Shown piece by piece: positions 34,453 through 42,700 of a stretch of DNA of 64,000 bases. Both the position numbers and the translations under genes were made by a program. Positions within the stretch are counted from its first letter, which is position 1. Each line of letters starts with the position of its first letter. Source of the stretch: Pelobacter seleniigenes DSM 18267 (GTDB lineage Bacteria; Desulfobacterota; Desulfuromonadia; Desulfuromonadales; Geopsychrobacteraceae); the NCBI RefSeq assembly GCF_000711225.1, contig NZ_JOMG01000002.1, forward strand, positions 694,501-758,500, read 5' to 3'. The notes below the pieces were generated by a model. It saw nothing but the letters and a program-made list of their open reading frames with translations, had not been told where the DNA came from and ran no database searches.

Positions 34453-36312
34453 ATGAACATTCTCATTGTTACCCTCCATGTCGCCCCTTCGGCACAGGCC
34501 GTGGCACTTGCGGCGGGCTGTCTGAAAGCGGCATTGCCGCACCATCTGCAAAAACAGACCACCCTGCTCGATATCTTTCCCGGCCAGCCCCACGAGGAGC
34601 TTTGCGCCACCCTGCTGGCGCACAATCCCGAGGTCATCGCTTTTCCCCTTTATGTCTGGAACCGGGCACAGATCCTTGAGCTGAGCCGCCGGCTGAAACA
34701 GGAACGGCCACAGGTTTTTCTGTTCGCCGGGGGGCCGGAGGCCGGTGCCGACAGTTTCGGGGTCCTTCGGGAAGGAGCTCTTGACGGGGTGATCCGGGGC
34801 GAGGGGGAACACCCCTTTGCCGAGCTGCTGAGCAACCTGGAGGCCAACAAGCCATTGACCTGCAGCGCTTTCGTCAGCCGGGCGGTCAGCTCCGCGGGCC
34901 CCCTGCCGCCGGCGGCCTGCAGTGATCCGGCGCAGCTGGTTTCACCCTGGCTAAGCGGCCAGCTCGAATTACAGGAGGGCTGCGGGGTGCTCTGGGAAGT
35001 TGCCAGAGGCTGCCATTTCAACTGCGCCTTCTGCTATGACACCAAAGGACGCAGCGGCGTCTGTCCGCTGCCGTTTCCCCGCCTGCGGCAGGAGCTGGAA
35101 CTGTTTCGCCGCAAACGGGTCAGTCAGATCTGGGTGCTCGATTCAACCTTCAACGCTCCGCCGGAACGCGGCAAGAAACTGCTCAGGCTGCTGGCCGAGG
35201 TCGCTCCCGAGATCCATTATCATATTGAGGCCAAGGCTGATTTTCTCGATGCCGAAACCGCCGAGCTGCTGACTCGGCTGCCCTGCTCGGTGCAGATCGG
35301 CCTGCAATCGGCCCAGCCCGAAGTGCTCAAGCCGCTCCGGCGCAAACTGGATCAGGAACAGATGAGCCGACAGCTGCAGCTGCTAACAGACGCCGGTGTG
35401 ACCTTTGGCCTTGATCTGATTTACGGTCTGCCCGGTGACAATCACCAGGGCTTCTGCAACAGCCTTGATTTCGCTCTGAACCGGCAACCGAACCAGGTCG
35501 ATATCTTTCCACTGGCGGTACTGCCCGGCACCGAACTCTTTGCCAGCCAACAGGCGTTCGGCATTGCCGGGGAAATGGATCCGCCCTACCAGCTGACCGC
35601 TAACCGCAGTTACCCGCCGGCAGACCTGGCCGCAAGTCGCCTGCTGGCTGCGGCAACGGATATCTTTTACAACCGCGGCCGCGCCGTCGGCTTTTTCCTG
35701 CAACTCTGCCAGGCTGTACAGCAAAGCCCGGCAGCGTTGCTGCAAAGCTTTGCCGACTGGCTCATCCGCGACCGGCAACTCCCCCTGGAGCAGATCCTGG
35801 CCGCAGAAACCTGGTGGCCGACCGCTATCCTGCCGCTGCAACTCCAGTTCGCAGCAGACCGGCTCAAGCACCAGCAGCGCGGCAACTGCATCAGCATCGC
35901 GATCGATCTGATCCATTATCATTACCTCTGTGCCGAAACCGTCCTGGCCGACGAATGCTGCCCGATTGAGTTATCCGGCAAGCGCGGGAACCGTGGCAAG
36001 CTCCGCTGGCGTCGTAACCCGCAGCTGCACATCCATCAGTTCAATCATGCCCTGGCTGATATTGAAAGACATGGTGCGCTGCCGCTGACCAAGCTGGCCG
36101 GAAAATTGAAACCTGCCCGAGAATATGGAATTTTTCTACGTCAGGGGGGGGATTTTATTATCGAAGCGCTGAGTGACGAATTTGCGGAGTTCCTGCTCGC
36201 GGCAGACGGTCGCCAGGACATGATCAGCTTCAGCAGGAACTTCCCGGCGGTCAGCCGGGATGAAGTGGATTTTGCCATCGCCCAGGGACTGCTGATCCCG
36301 GCCAACGCATAA
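34453..36312 (+). CDS. B12-binding-domain radical SAM protein
   Basis: 619 residues. A cobalamin-binding-like Rossmann domain (about 1-130: MNILIVTLHVAPSAQA, FAGGPEAGAD, RGEGEHPFAELL) is followed by a radical SAM barrel with the cluster motif CHFNCAFC (CxxxCxxC) and YGLPGD. The C-terminal ~200 residues form a helical domain, probably DUF4080 or similar. The classical DxHxxG B12 motif is not obvious, so cobalamin dependence is uncertain. It follows the MXAN_5187-type gene by 8 bases. Its last four codons (PANA and stop) lie inside the 149-bp repeat copy that begins at 36301. Confidence 0.85.
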   Translation: MNILIVTLHVAPSAQAVALAAGCLKAALPHHLQKQTTLLDIFPGQPHEELCATLLAHNPEVIAFPLYVWNRAQILELSRRLKQERPQVFLFAGGPEAGADSFGVLREGALDGVIRGEGEHPFAELLSNLEANKPLTCSAFVSRAVSSAGPLPPAACSDPAQLVSPWLSGQLELQEGCGVLWEVARGCHFNCAFCYDTKGRSGVCPLPFPRLRQELELFRRKRVSQIWVLDSTFNAPPERGKKLLRLLAEVAPEIHYHIEAKADFLDAETAELLTRLPCSVQIGLQSAQPEVLKPLRRKLDQEQMSRQLQLLTDAGVTFGLDLIYGLPGDNHQGFCNSLDFALNRQPNQVDIFPLAVLPGTELFASQQAFGIAGEMDPPYQLTANRSYPPADLAASRLLAAATDIFYNRGRAVGFFLQLCQAVQQSPAALLQSFADWLIRDRQLPLEQILAAETWWPTAILPLQLQFAADRLKHQQRGNCISIAIDLIHYHYLCAETVLADECCPIELSGKRGNRGKLRWRRNPQLHIHQFNHALADIERHGALPLTKLAGKLKPAREYGIFLRQGGDFIIEALSDEFAEFLLAADGRQDMISFSRNFPAVSRDEVDFAIAQGLLIPANA

Positions 36313-36449
36313 GTTTTCAGATTGGCAACGAGCAATTTTTCGTTGTGGCTAGGAAATCAAGGGCTTAGGCGGAGGCGTAGTTCTTTACGCCGCACAAATA
36401 AGCCCGCAGATTGACACCGCCACGGCGGGAAAGGACCGTTTCCGGATGA
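36301..36449 (+). repeat. 149-bp dispersed repeat, copy 1
   Basis: From GCCAACGCATAAG to TTTCCGGATGA this stretch matches, in reverse orientation, the copy at 45345-45493 with only scattered substitutions and equal length. It contains nested inverted repeats: GGGCTTA/TAAGCCC around GGCGTA/TACGCC, and AACGA/TCGTT. Its first 12 bases are the end of the radical SAM coding sequence. Confidence 0.8.
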
Positions 36450-36464
36450 AAACCGGGTAACAAA

Positions 36465-37832
36465 CTACTTCAACAGCAGGTCGACAACCCCCTGATAGGT
36501 CTGCCGCTTGCGCTCAGAACGACCATACAGCGTCGAAGAAAACAACGCTGTTGCGGCATGCTCACCGAGCATGGAAAACAGCTGATAGTCGATGGATTCC
36601 AACTGCTCTTTCTGAATGAACAACCGATAGATCGCCAATAAGCCGATCATCTGCCCGTGAATAACCAACGGGATGGCAACAATCGGCGAAAGGATATCGT
36701 CCGAACCACCACTGACCGAGCCGGGGAGAAAATAGTTCTCTTCCTGGGCCGCGGTTTTTCCCAGCACCCCTTCGCCGAGGGGGACTTCGGGGAAATTCTC
36801 ATTGGTATCAAACCCCTCCCCCGTTTCAAAGTGCAGCTTATTGGTATTTTTGTCATAGAGGAAAACCGCGAACTTCTCCGCCCCGACAAAATTGATCACC
36901 ACTTCCTTGATAATCTCCAGGGTCTCTTCACGATCCAGGGTGGAATGCAGCCGGGACGAGGCAATATACAGATTGGTCAGGTTATTATTGACCTCTTCGA
37001 CCTGCACCAGCTGATTGGCAAAATCGAGATTTTCCTGTTCCAACTCGCCGATCCTGCGCAAAGCATCGTCCTGAGCATTGCGCAGGTGGGTGCATTCCTG
37101 TTCGAGCAGCTGCATTCGCCGGCTGAGATTATCGTCGCCCCCCTCTTGCTGAAGCTGGGCAGCCTTCTGGTCGAGCACCAGCTGGGCCAGCATCCGTTTG
37201 CTCTTTTGATCCGGATAAATAAAGTAAACCCCGCAGCCCTTCTGATCGTCATCAGCGGTTCGCTTGATCTTGCCGAACAGGGTGATGGGCTGGCCATCCG
37301 CCCCTTCCAGGCGGATCTCCACGGTGGCGTTTTCCTGCAACGGAGTTGACGATTTCAGATACATCCCGCTGGCGGAAAGGTCCTCCGCTCTGGCGACATT
37401 GATCTTTTCACCTTCATATATCTGGATCGGGATTTTGACTTTGACCCGTTCATTGAGCCGGCGGCGAATATCACCGAGCAGCCGCTTGACTTTCTCCTGC
37501 AGCTCCTCCTTATTCACCGGCTTGGTGATATAGTCGTCACAGCCGGCGTCGAGGCAATTTTGGACTTCTTCCGGTTTGCCGGCCGCAGTGACCATGAGAA
37601 TCGGCAGTTTATGCCAGCGGGAATTTTTACGAATGGCGCGACAGACCTCGTCACCATTGATGCCCGGCATATAATAATCAAGCAGCAGGATATCAGGGGA
37701 AATCCTGTCCAGCCGTTTCAGGGTCTCTTCACCCGAGGATGCAGTGACCAGTTCATAGCCGCAGCCTTCAAGGTACGAGCGTTCCAGCTCCAGAAAAAGG
37801 TCGACATCGTCAACCAGCAGGATTTTTGCCAT
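36465..37832 (-). CDS. Response regulator with REC, PilZ and GAF domains
   Basis: 455 residues. Receiver domain 1-120 (VDDVD, phosphoacceptor Asp52 in LLDYYMPG, Lys104 in ITKPV). PilZ-like domain about 122-225 with RRRLNERVKVKIP (RxxxR region) and DLSASGMYLKS, the two halves of a c-di-GMP binding site. A coiled coil (about 238-292) and a C-terminal GAF domain (about 300-450: FAVFLYDKNTNKLHFETGEG, PLGEGVLGKTA). Start ATG after CGGGAG. It has no DNA-binding domain and is monocistronic, so it likely acts through protein contacts in response to phosphorylation and cyclic dinucleotide. Confidence 0.88.
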   Translation of the reverse strand: MAKILLVDDVDLFLELERSYLEGCGYELVTASSGEETLKRLDRISPDILLLDYYMPGINGDEVCRAIRKNSRWHKLPILMVTAAGKPEEVQNCLDAGCDDYITKPVNKEELQEKVKRLLGDIRRRLNERVKVKIPIQIYEGEKINVARAEDLSASGMYLKSSTPLQENATVEIRLEGADGQPITLFGKIKRTADDDQKGCGVYFIYPDQKSKRMLAQLVLDQKAAQLQQEGGDDNLSRRMQLLEQECTHLRNAQDDALRRIGELEQENLDFANQLVQVEEVNNNLTNLYIASSRLHSTLDREETLEIIKEVVINFVGAEKFAVFLYDKNTNKLHFETGEGFDTNENFPEVPLGEGVLGKTAAQEENYFLPGSVSGGSDDILSPIVAIPLVIHGQMIGLLAIYRLFIQKEQLESIDYQLFSMLGEHAATALFSSTLYGRSERKRQTYQGVVDLLLK

Positions 37833-37979
37833 AGTCAATCTCCCGAGCAAAAGAAGATTAAATATACTTCATATATAGATAAAAGTAAACAGACGGTTCA
37901 CCGCCTGCGATCTGACCGCCCGGTGACGTCACCTGGTAAGCACAGGCTAAGACAACTCGATCATCCACTACATATGGAA

Positions 37980-38008
37980 AAGGCTCCCGGGAGTTTCCCG
38001 GGAGCCTT
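37980..38008 (-). terminator. Terminator of the thioredoxin-like gene
   Basis: AAGGCTCCCGGGA and TCCCGGGAGCCTT pair around a three-base loop. On the minus strand the stem runs into TTTTCC. Confidence 0.85.
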
Positions 38009-38037
38009 GCAGAAAAGAAGCTTGATTCTGTCTTGTC

Positions 38038-38313
38038 TCAGGCGACAATGGCGACATCTTTCAGATAGCGCGGCCGTTCGGCTATGAAATTGACGATTTC
38101 ATCAACCGCAGGGACACGCCCGGCAATGCGGACCTGATCATCTATCATCAGAGCCGGAACCACATAAATCCGGTTATCGATCATCTTTTTTGAATCATTG
38201 TACTGATGGACTTCTGCCTCAACTCCAAGTTTACTCAGAGCTTCACGAACGTTTTCAACAGTATTCTGACAAGTCTCAGGATGCCCCGGTTTACAGAGAA
38301 TATCGATTCGCAT
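38038..38313 (-). CDS. Small thioredoxin-fold protein
   Basis: 91 residues: MRIDILCKPGHPETCQNTVE, then NVREALSKLGVEAEVHQYND, a cis-Pro-containing VVPALMIDDQVRIAGRVP and a helical end. This is the thioredoxin_3-like fold, but the first two Cys are spaced C-X7-C (Cys7, Cys15) rather than CXXC, so redox activity is uncertain; a metal or cluster role is possible. GGAGGG precedes the ATG. It is separated from clpB (upstream on the map, same strand) by about 170 bases. Confidence 0.75.
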   Translation of the reverse strand: MRIDILCKPGHPETCQNTVENVREALSKLGVEAEVHQYNDSKKMIDNRIYVVPALMIDDQVRIAGRVPAVDEIVNFIAERPRYLKDVAIVA

Positions 38314-38480
38314 AAGTGAGCCCTCCATGCTTGAGGTTTACAAATCAAAAAGCGGCTCTTCTTCGGCAAGTAATCAAAGCCTTGAAGATTTCTGGTAACC
38401 TGAATTATTACCATTTTGGTTAATTATAGCCGTTCCTGCCCGCTTGGCAAGAAAATTCTACGCCAAGCAGAAAAAAACCA

Positions 38481-41087
38481 TCAGCGTTCAGCAGTTACCA
38501 CGAGCTCACCATCTTTCAGATCGACCAGCAACCGACTCCCTTCCGGAAAATCGCCGGCGATAAGGGAGCGGCCGACCTTGGTTTCCAGCTGCCGCTGGAT
38601 AAACCGTTTCAGCGGCCGCGCGCCAAAGATCGGATCGTAGGCGGTCTCGGCAATGAAGTCGCAGGCGGCATCCGTCAGGGTCAGAGTCAAGCGCCGTTCA
38701 GCAACCCGTGCCTGCAGTTCGGCGACCAGCAGCTGGACAATTTGCCGGATTTCCTGTTTGGACAGCGGCTTGAAGATAACCGTGTCATCGATCCGGTTAA
38801 GGAATTCCGGTCGAAAATTTCGCCGCAACTCCTGTTCGACCTGGTGCAAAACGGTTTCGGGGATCTCCCCGTCGCGGATGCCTTCCAGCAGGTACTGCGA
38901 GGCGATATTCGAGGTCATGATGACCACGGCGTTTTTGAAACTGACGGTCCGTCCTTTGGAATCTGTCACCCGGCCGTCATCGAGCACCTGCAGCAGGACA
39001 TTGAAGACATCCGGATGGGCTTTCTCGATTTCGTCAAAGAGCACCACCGCATACGGCTGCCTCCGCACCGCCTCGGTCAGCTGGCCGCCCTCTTCATAGC
39101 CGACATAGCCGGGAGGGGCTCCCAGCAACCGGCTGACGGCATGCTTTTCCATATATTCCGACATATCGATGCGAATCAGATTGTCCTCGCTGTCAAACAG
39201 GGCTTCGGCCAAGGCCCGGGCCAACTCGGTTTTACCGACCCCGGTCGGGCCGAGGAAGATAAAGGAACCGATGGGCCGACGCGGATCCTTGATGCCGGCC
39301 CGCGCTCTGATCACCGCATCGGCTACCCGCTGCACCGCCTCATCCTGACCGATGACCCGCTGATGCAGGATCTCGTCGAGCTTCAGCAGTTTATCCCGCT
39401 CGCTCTCAACCAACCGCGTGACCGGGATTCCGGTCCAGCGAGAAACAATTTCGGCAATCTCATCATCGGTCACTTCTTCCCGCAACAGTTTGGCTTGCGC
39501 ATCGGCACTTTGCAGCTTTTCCTCTTCCTGCCGCAGTTGTCTTTCCAGTTCCGGCAACCGGCCATGTTTGAGTTCCGCAGCCCGGTTCAGATCATAGCTG
39601 CGTTCCGCCTCGCCGATGGCCAGGCGCACCTTTTCAATCTCTTCACGCAACTGCTGAACCGAACGGATGCCGCCCTTTTCAAGCTGCCACTGGGCAGCCA
39701 GGGTCTGTTCGTTCCCCTTCAATTCGGCCAGTTCTTTCTGCAGCACCGCCAGCCGTTCCTTGCTGGCCGGATCCTTTTCCTTTTTCAGGGCCGCTTCTTC
39801 GATTTCCAGCTGCATCAGCCGGCGGGTAATCGCGTCCAGCTCGGCAGGCATGGAATCGATCTCAGTCCGAATCGTCGCACAGGCCTCATCAACCAGGTCG
39901 ATGGCTTTATCCGGCAGAAAACGGTCGGCGATATAGCGATGACTCAATTCTGCGGCTGCAACCAGGGCATTGTCCTGAATTTTGACCCCGTGATAAACCT
40001 CAAAGCGCTCTTTGAGTCCGCGCAGGATACTGATCGTGGCCTCAACGTTTGGCTGTTGAACCATGACCGGCTGAAAGCGCCGTTCCAGGGCCGGATCTTT
40101 TTCCAGATATTGGCGATATTCGTCCAGGGTCGTGGCACCGATACAGTGCAGTTCCCCCCGGGCCAGCATCGGCTTGAGCATGTTGCCGGCATCGATAGCG
40201 CCGTCGCTTTTGCCGGTCCCGACAATGGTATGCAGTTCATCGATAAAGAGCAGGATCCGCCCCTGGCTGTCATGAATTTCCTTGAGCACGGCTTTCAGCC
40301 GTTCCTCAAATTCTCCCCGGTATTTTGCACCGGCGACCAGCGCTCCCATATCGAGGGAATACACGGTTTTCCCTTTGAGCCCTTCGGGAACGTCGCCGCG
40401 GACAATCCGGTGGGCCAGGCCTTCGACAATGGCGGTTTTACCAACCCCCGGTTCACCGATGAGCACCGGGTTATTCTTGGTCTTGCGCGACAGGATCCGG
40501 ATCACCCGGCGAATTTCTTCGTCACGACCGATCACCGGATCGAGTTTACCTTTTTTGACCTCTTCAACCAGGTCGCGACCATATTTGGCCAGGGCTTCAT
40601 AAGTCGACTCCGGATCCTGGCTGGTCACCCGCTGATTGCCGCGAACCTGGGTCAAGGCCTGTAGCAGCTTGTCGCGATCAACATGCAGTTTTTTGAACAG
40701 CCGCCCGGATGCGCTCCGCTCCCCTTCGGCCACTGCGGCCAGCATAATATGTTCAACGCTGACATAGTCATCCTTCAGCTGTTTGGCCTCGTTTTCGGCC
40801 TGCAGCAAAAGGTTGCTGAGCCGGCGACTGGCGTACAGTTTGGAGCTGTCGGCCCCGGGACCACCCATCCGCGGTCGGTTTTCGAGTTCTTTGCGCAGCC
40901 CGTCGACAACTTCAGGAACAGCGATATTCATCTTCTGTAACAGGCGCGGAGCAAGACCTTCCTGCTGTTCAAAAAGCGCCAGCAGCAGATGTTCACCATC
41001 AATTTCGACATGGCCTAGGCGCAGGGCGTGAGCCTGAGCGGCCTGTAAGGCATCCTGAACTTTCTGGGTGGTTTTATTCATGTCCAT
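38481..41087 (-). CDS. clpB: ATP-dependent disaggregase ClpB
   Basis: 868 residues, typical length. N-terminal Clp_N repeats, first AAA+ domain with [15 protein letters not shown], coiled-coil M-domain (about 400-525, Glu/Lys/Arg-rich), second AAA+ domain with [15 protein letters not shown] and a C-terminal ClpB domain. It rescues aggregated proteins with DnaK and small heat-shock proteins. GGAGTGATG precedes the start. It lies downstream of the two hsp20 genes on the same strand, beyond a terminator, making a heat-shock neighbourhood. Confidence 0.97.
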   Translation of the reverse strand: MDMNKTTQKVQDALQAAQAHALRLGHVEIDGEHLLLALFEQQEGLAPRLLQKMNIAVPEVVDGLRKELENRPRMGGPGADSSKLYASRRLSNLLLQAENEAKQLKDDYVSVEHIMLAAVAEGERSASGRLFKKLHVDRDKLLQALTQVRGNQRVTSQDPESTYEALAKYGRDLVEEVKKGKLDPVIGRDEEIRRVIRILSRKTKNNPVLIGEPGVGKTAIVEGLAHRIVRGDVPEGLKGKTVYSLDMGALVAGAKYRGEFEERLKAVLKEIHDSQGRILLFIDELHTIVGTGKSDGAIDAGNMLKPMLARGELHCIGATTLDEYRQYLEKDPALERRFQPVMVQQPNVEATISILRGLKERFEVYHGVKIQDNALVAAAELSHRYIADRFLPDKAIDLVDEACATIRTEIDSMPAELDAITRRLMQLEIEEAALKKEKDPASKERLAVLQKELAELKGNEQTLAAQWQLEKGGIRSVQQLREEIEKVRLAIGEAERSYDLNRAAELKHGRLPELERQLRQEEEKLQSADAQAKLLREEVTDDEIAEIVSRWTGIPVTRLVESERDKLLKLDEILHQRVIGQDEAVQRVADAVIRARAGIKDPRRPIGSFIFLGPTGVGKTELARALAEALFDSEDNLIRIDMSEYMEKHAVSRLLGAPPGYVGYEEGGQLTEAVRRQPYAVVLFDEIEKAHPDVFNVLLQVLDDGRVTDSKGRTVSFKNAVVIMTSNIASQYLLEGIRDGEIPETVLHQVEQELRRNFRPEFLNRIDDTVIFKPLSKQEIRQIVQLLVAELQARVAERRLTLTLTDAACDFIAETAYDPIFGARPLKRFIQRQLETKVGRSLIAGDFPEGSRLLVDLKDGELVVTAER

Positions 41088-41213
41088 TTTTCATCACTCC
41101 TGTTTCGCCTGATTATTTTATTATAAACGGCCAGCCCGGCCGGTCGTCCCGAGCGGTTGAGAGAGCCGCCGGTGATGCATTTATAGTATAACGCCTGTCT
41201 GGCGCTTCGCGGT

Positions 41214-41241
41214 AAAAAGCCAGGGTCTGGCGACCCTGGCT
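41214..41241 (-). terminator. Terminator after the hsp20 pair
   Basis: AGCCAGGGTC and GACCCTGGCT pair around TGGC and are followed on the minus strand by TTTTTACC. Confidence 0.88.
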
Positions 41242-41286
41242 TGAGTTGCTAATAATGTTCATTCCGGATCGTTTGCACCGACTACC

Positions 41287-41661
41287 TCAATGCAGGGTTT
41301 TGACGGCAATCCGCTTCGGCTTGGCTGCCGCGCTTTTCGGTAACCGCAGGGTGAGGACCCCATCTTTCAAGGCAGCCTCGCCGGCATCAGCATCAATCCG
41401 CTCGGAGAGCTGAAACTGCCGGTAATAGCCATATTGTCTCTGGTCTTCAGCGGCTTCCACCGCTGCCTCCAGGGTCAACACCCCGCGGGAAACTTCCAGT
41501 TGCAACGCGCTTTCCTGCACTCCCGGCAGGTCGGCCAGCACCACCAGTTCATCAGCAGTCTCATAGATATCCACTGCCGGGGTGGCCCAATGCAACGGCT
41601 TTGCCTGGTTTATTTTTTCAACGGAATCGAGTTCCTGTTTCATCATCTCTTTGTCACTCAT
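41287..41661 (-). CDS. Hsp20 small heat-shock protein (downstream)
   Basis: 124 residues with the alpha-crystallin domain: PAVDIYETADELVVLADLPG, LTLEAAVE and the C-terminal GVLTLRLPKS signature (GxLxxxxP). It holds unfolding proteins for later refolding. GAGGAGATAAAACC precedes the ATG. It is 52 bases after the other hsp20 gene and followed by a terminator, then clpB. It is distinct in sequence from its neighbour, so the two may form mixed oligomers (inference). Confidence 0.93.
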   Translation of the reverse strand: MSDKEMMKQELDSVEKINQAKPLHWATPAVDIYETADELVVLADLPGVQESALQLEVSRGVLTLEAAVEAAEDQRQYGYYRQFQLSERIDADAGEAALKDGVLTLRLPKSAAAKPKRIAVKTLH

Positions 41662-41713
41662 GGTTTTATCTCCTCGAAAAATACGTTATTGAATCGATCT
41701 GTCCACTCTTGGT

Positions 41714-42145
41714 TCAGCCGACATTGACGGCGATTTTCTTCGGTAAAGCCGCCGCGGCTTTGGGTAAATCAATTCTGAGGATCCCGTGCTTATATTCAGC
41801 CTCGACCTTTTCGGTATCCAGTTCCGCAGCCAAAACCAGCGACTGTTCGAAGGCTCCGCTGCGCCGTTCTTTGCGATACCAGCGGACATCGTCACCGGCA
41901 GGCGGATTATCCTGGAAACGACCGGAGATAGTCAGCTTACGGCCCAGGACATCAATGCTCAGTTGCTCTGGGTCGAGTCCGGGCAGCGTCGCTTCAACGA
42001 CAAAGGCAGCTCCTTTATCTTCGGCTCTAAGCAGGCCGACCGCGGGACCGGGACGGTTGCTGCCCATCAGGCCGGTGTGGCGAAAAAGCCGATTCATTTC
42101 CCGTTGCATGCTGTCCATTTCGTTGACAAATTGTAATGCGAACAT
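41714..42145 (-). CDS. Hsp20 small heat-shock protein (upstream)
   Basis: 143 residues. N-terminal helix region NEMDSMQREMNRLFRHTG, alpha-crystallin domain with FVVEATLPGLDPEQLSIDVL, RKLTISGRF, and the end HGILRIDLPKAAAALPKKIAV. AGGAGGAAAACAT precedes the ATG. First gene of a two-hsp20 unit with a candidate promoter about 60 bases upstream. Confidence 0.93.
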   Translation of the reverse strand: MFALQFVNEMDSMQREMNRLFRHTGLMGSNRPGPAVGLLRAEDKGAAFVVEATLPGLDPEQLSIDVLGRKLTISGRFQDNPPAGDDVRWYRKERRSGAFEQSLVLAAELDTEKVEAEYKHGILRIDLPKAAAALPKKIAVNVG

Positions 42146-42201
42146 ATGTTTTCCTCCTCTGTGGGTTATTTTCGTCTTGGTTGCCTTTCTGGTATGGCTT
42201 C

Positions 42202-42229
42202 ATTACAAATGCAATGCCAACTTCGTCAA
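42202..42229 (-). promoter_or_regulatory. Candidate promoter of the hsp20 pair
   Basis: On the minus strand TTGACG is separated by 16 bases from TGTAAT, about 57 bases before the first hsp20 ATG. I see no CIRCE element (TTAGCACTC-N9-GAGTGCTAA) nearby. Confidence 0.5.
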
Positions 42230-42293
42230 ACATATATAACATATTGTTTTTATTAATTTTTACAGAGAAAAAGCAATCAGGAGAAGAAAGCCG

Positions 42294-42346
42294 GCGACGT
42301 CGCAGCTGTTGCATGGGCAAGCGGCATGCGACAGCTGCGACGTCGC
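42294..42346. repeat. 22-bp near-perfect hairpin upstream of hsp20
   Basis: GCGACGTCGCAGCTGT pairs perfectly with ACAGCTGCGACGTCGC; one G-T pair and GCATG/CATGC extend it to 22 bp with a 9-base loop. There is no U-tract. It lies between the hsp20 promoter and the MITE-like copy 2. It could be a strong transcription barrier, a regulator site (the arm is itself palindromic around GACGTC) or a mobile-element relic. Confidence 0.6.
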
Positions 42347-42395
42347 AGAACCGGACAGGCTCCGTTTAGGGCTGGATAGACAGGGGACAACGGGG

Positions 42396-42572
42396 AATGG
42401 CGCTAGTTTAAGAGGAGATGGCATCAAAACCGGGACTGTCCCCGCACGGGGGCTGTCCCAGGTCTTTGCGGTGCTAACCGCTACAGCTTTCATGGCTCGC
42501 AAACTCTTGGGACAGCCCCCGATGGCCCTGGGACAGTCCCGAGTTTACTGCAAAGTTGCTCAAACTGCCATT
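42396..42572 (-). repeat. MITE-like element, copy 2 (177 bp) with 11-bp target duplication
   Basis: Reverse-orientation copy of the element at 33523. Terminal repeats AATGGCGCTAGTTTAAG and CTCAAACTGCCATT. The 11-base sequence GGGACAACGGG occurs at 42384-42394 and again at 42574-42584, one base outside each end, which looks like a target-site duplication. Confidence 0.75.
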
Positions 42573-42700
42573 CGGGACAACGGGCCAAGCTTGGGCCTGA
42601 ACGTTGCCAGGCCCCTGTCCCAGCGCGCTCTGAGCACAACAGCAAGGAGAGCCCCTGATGGTTTGACACACGGCCAGGCTCGGGGAAAAAGAACGGGAGA

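Noticed and set aside
42146-42300. CIRCE/HrcA operator upstream of hsp20
   Set aside because: No TTAGCACTC-N9-GAGTGCTAA or near match; the strong inverted repeat there has a different sequence.
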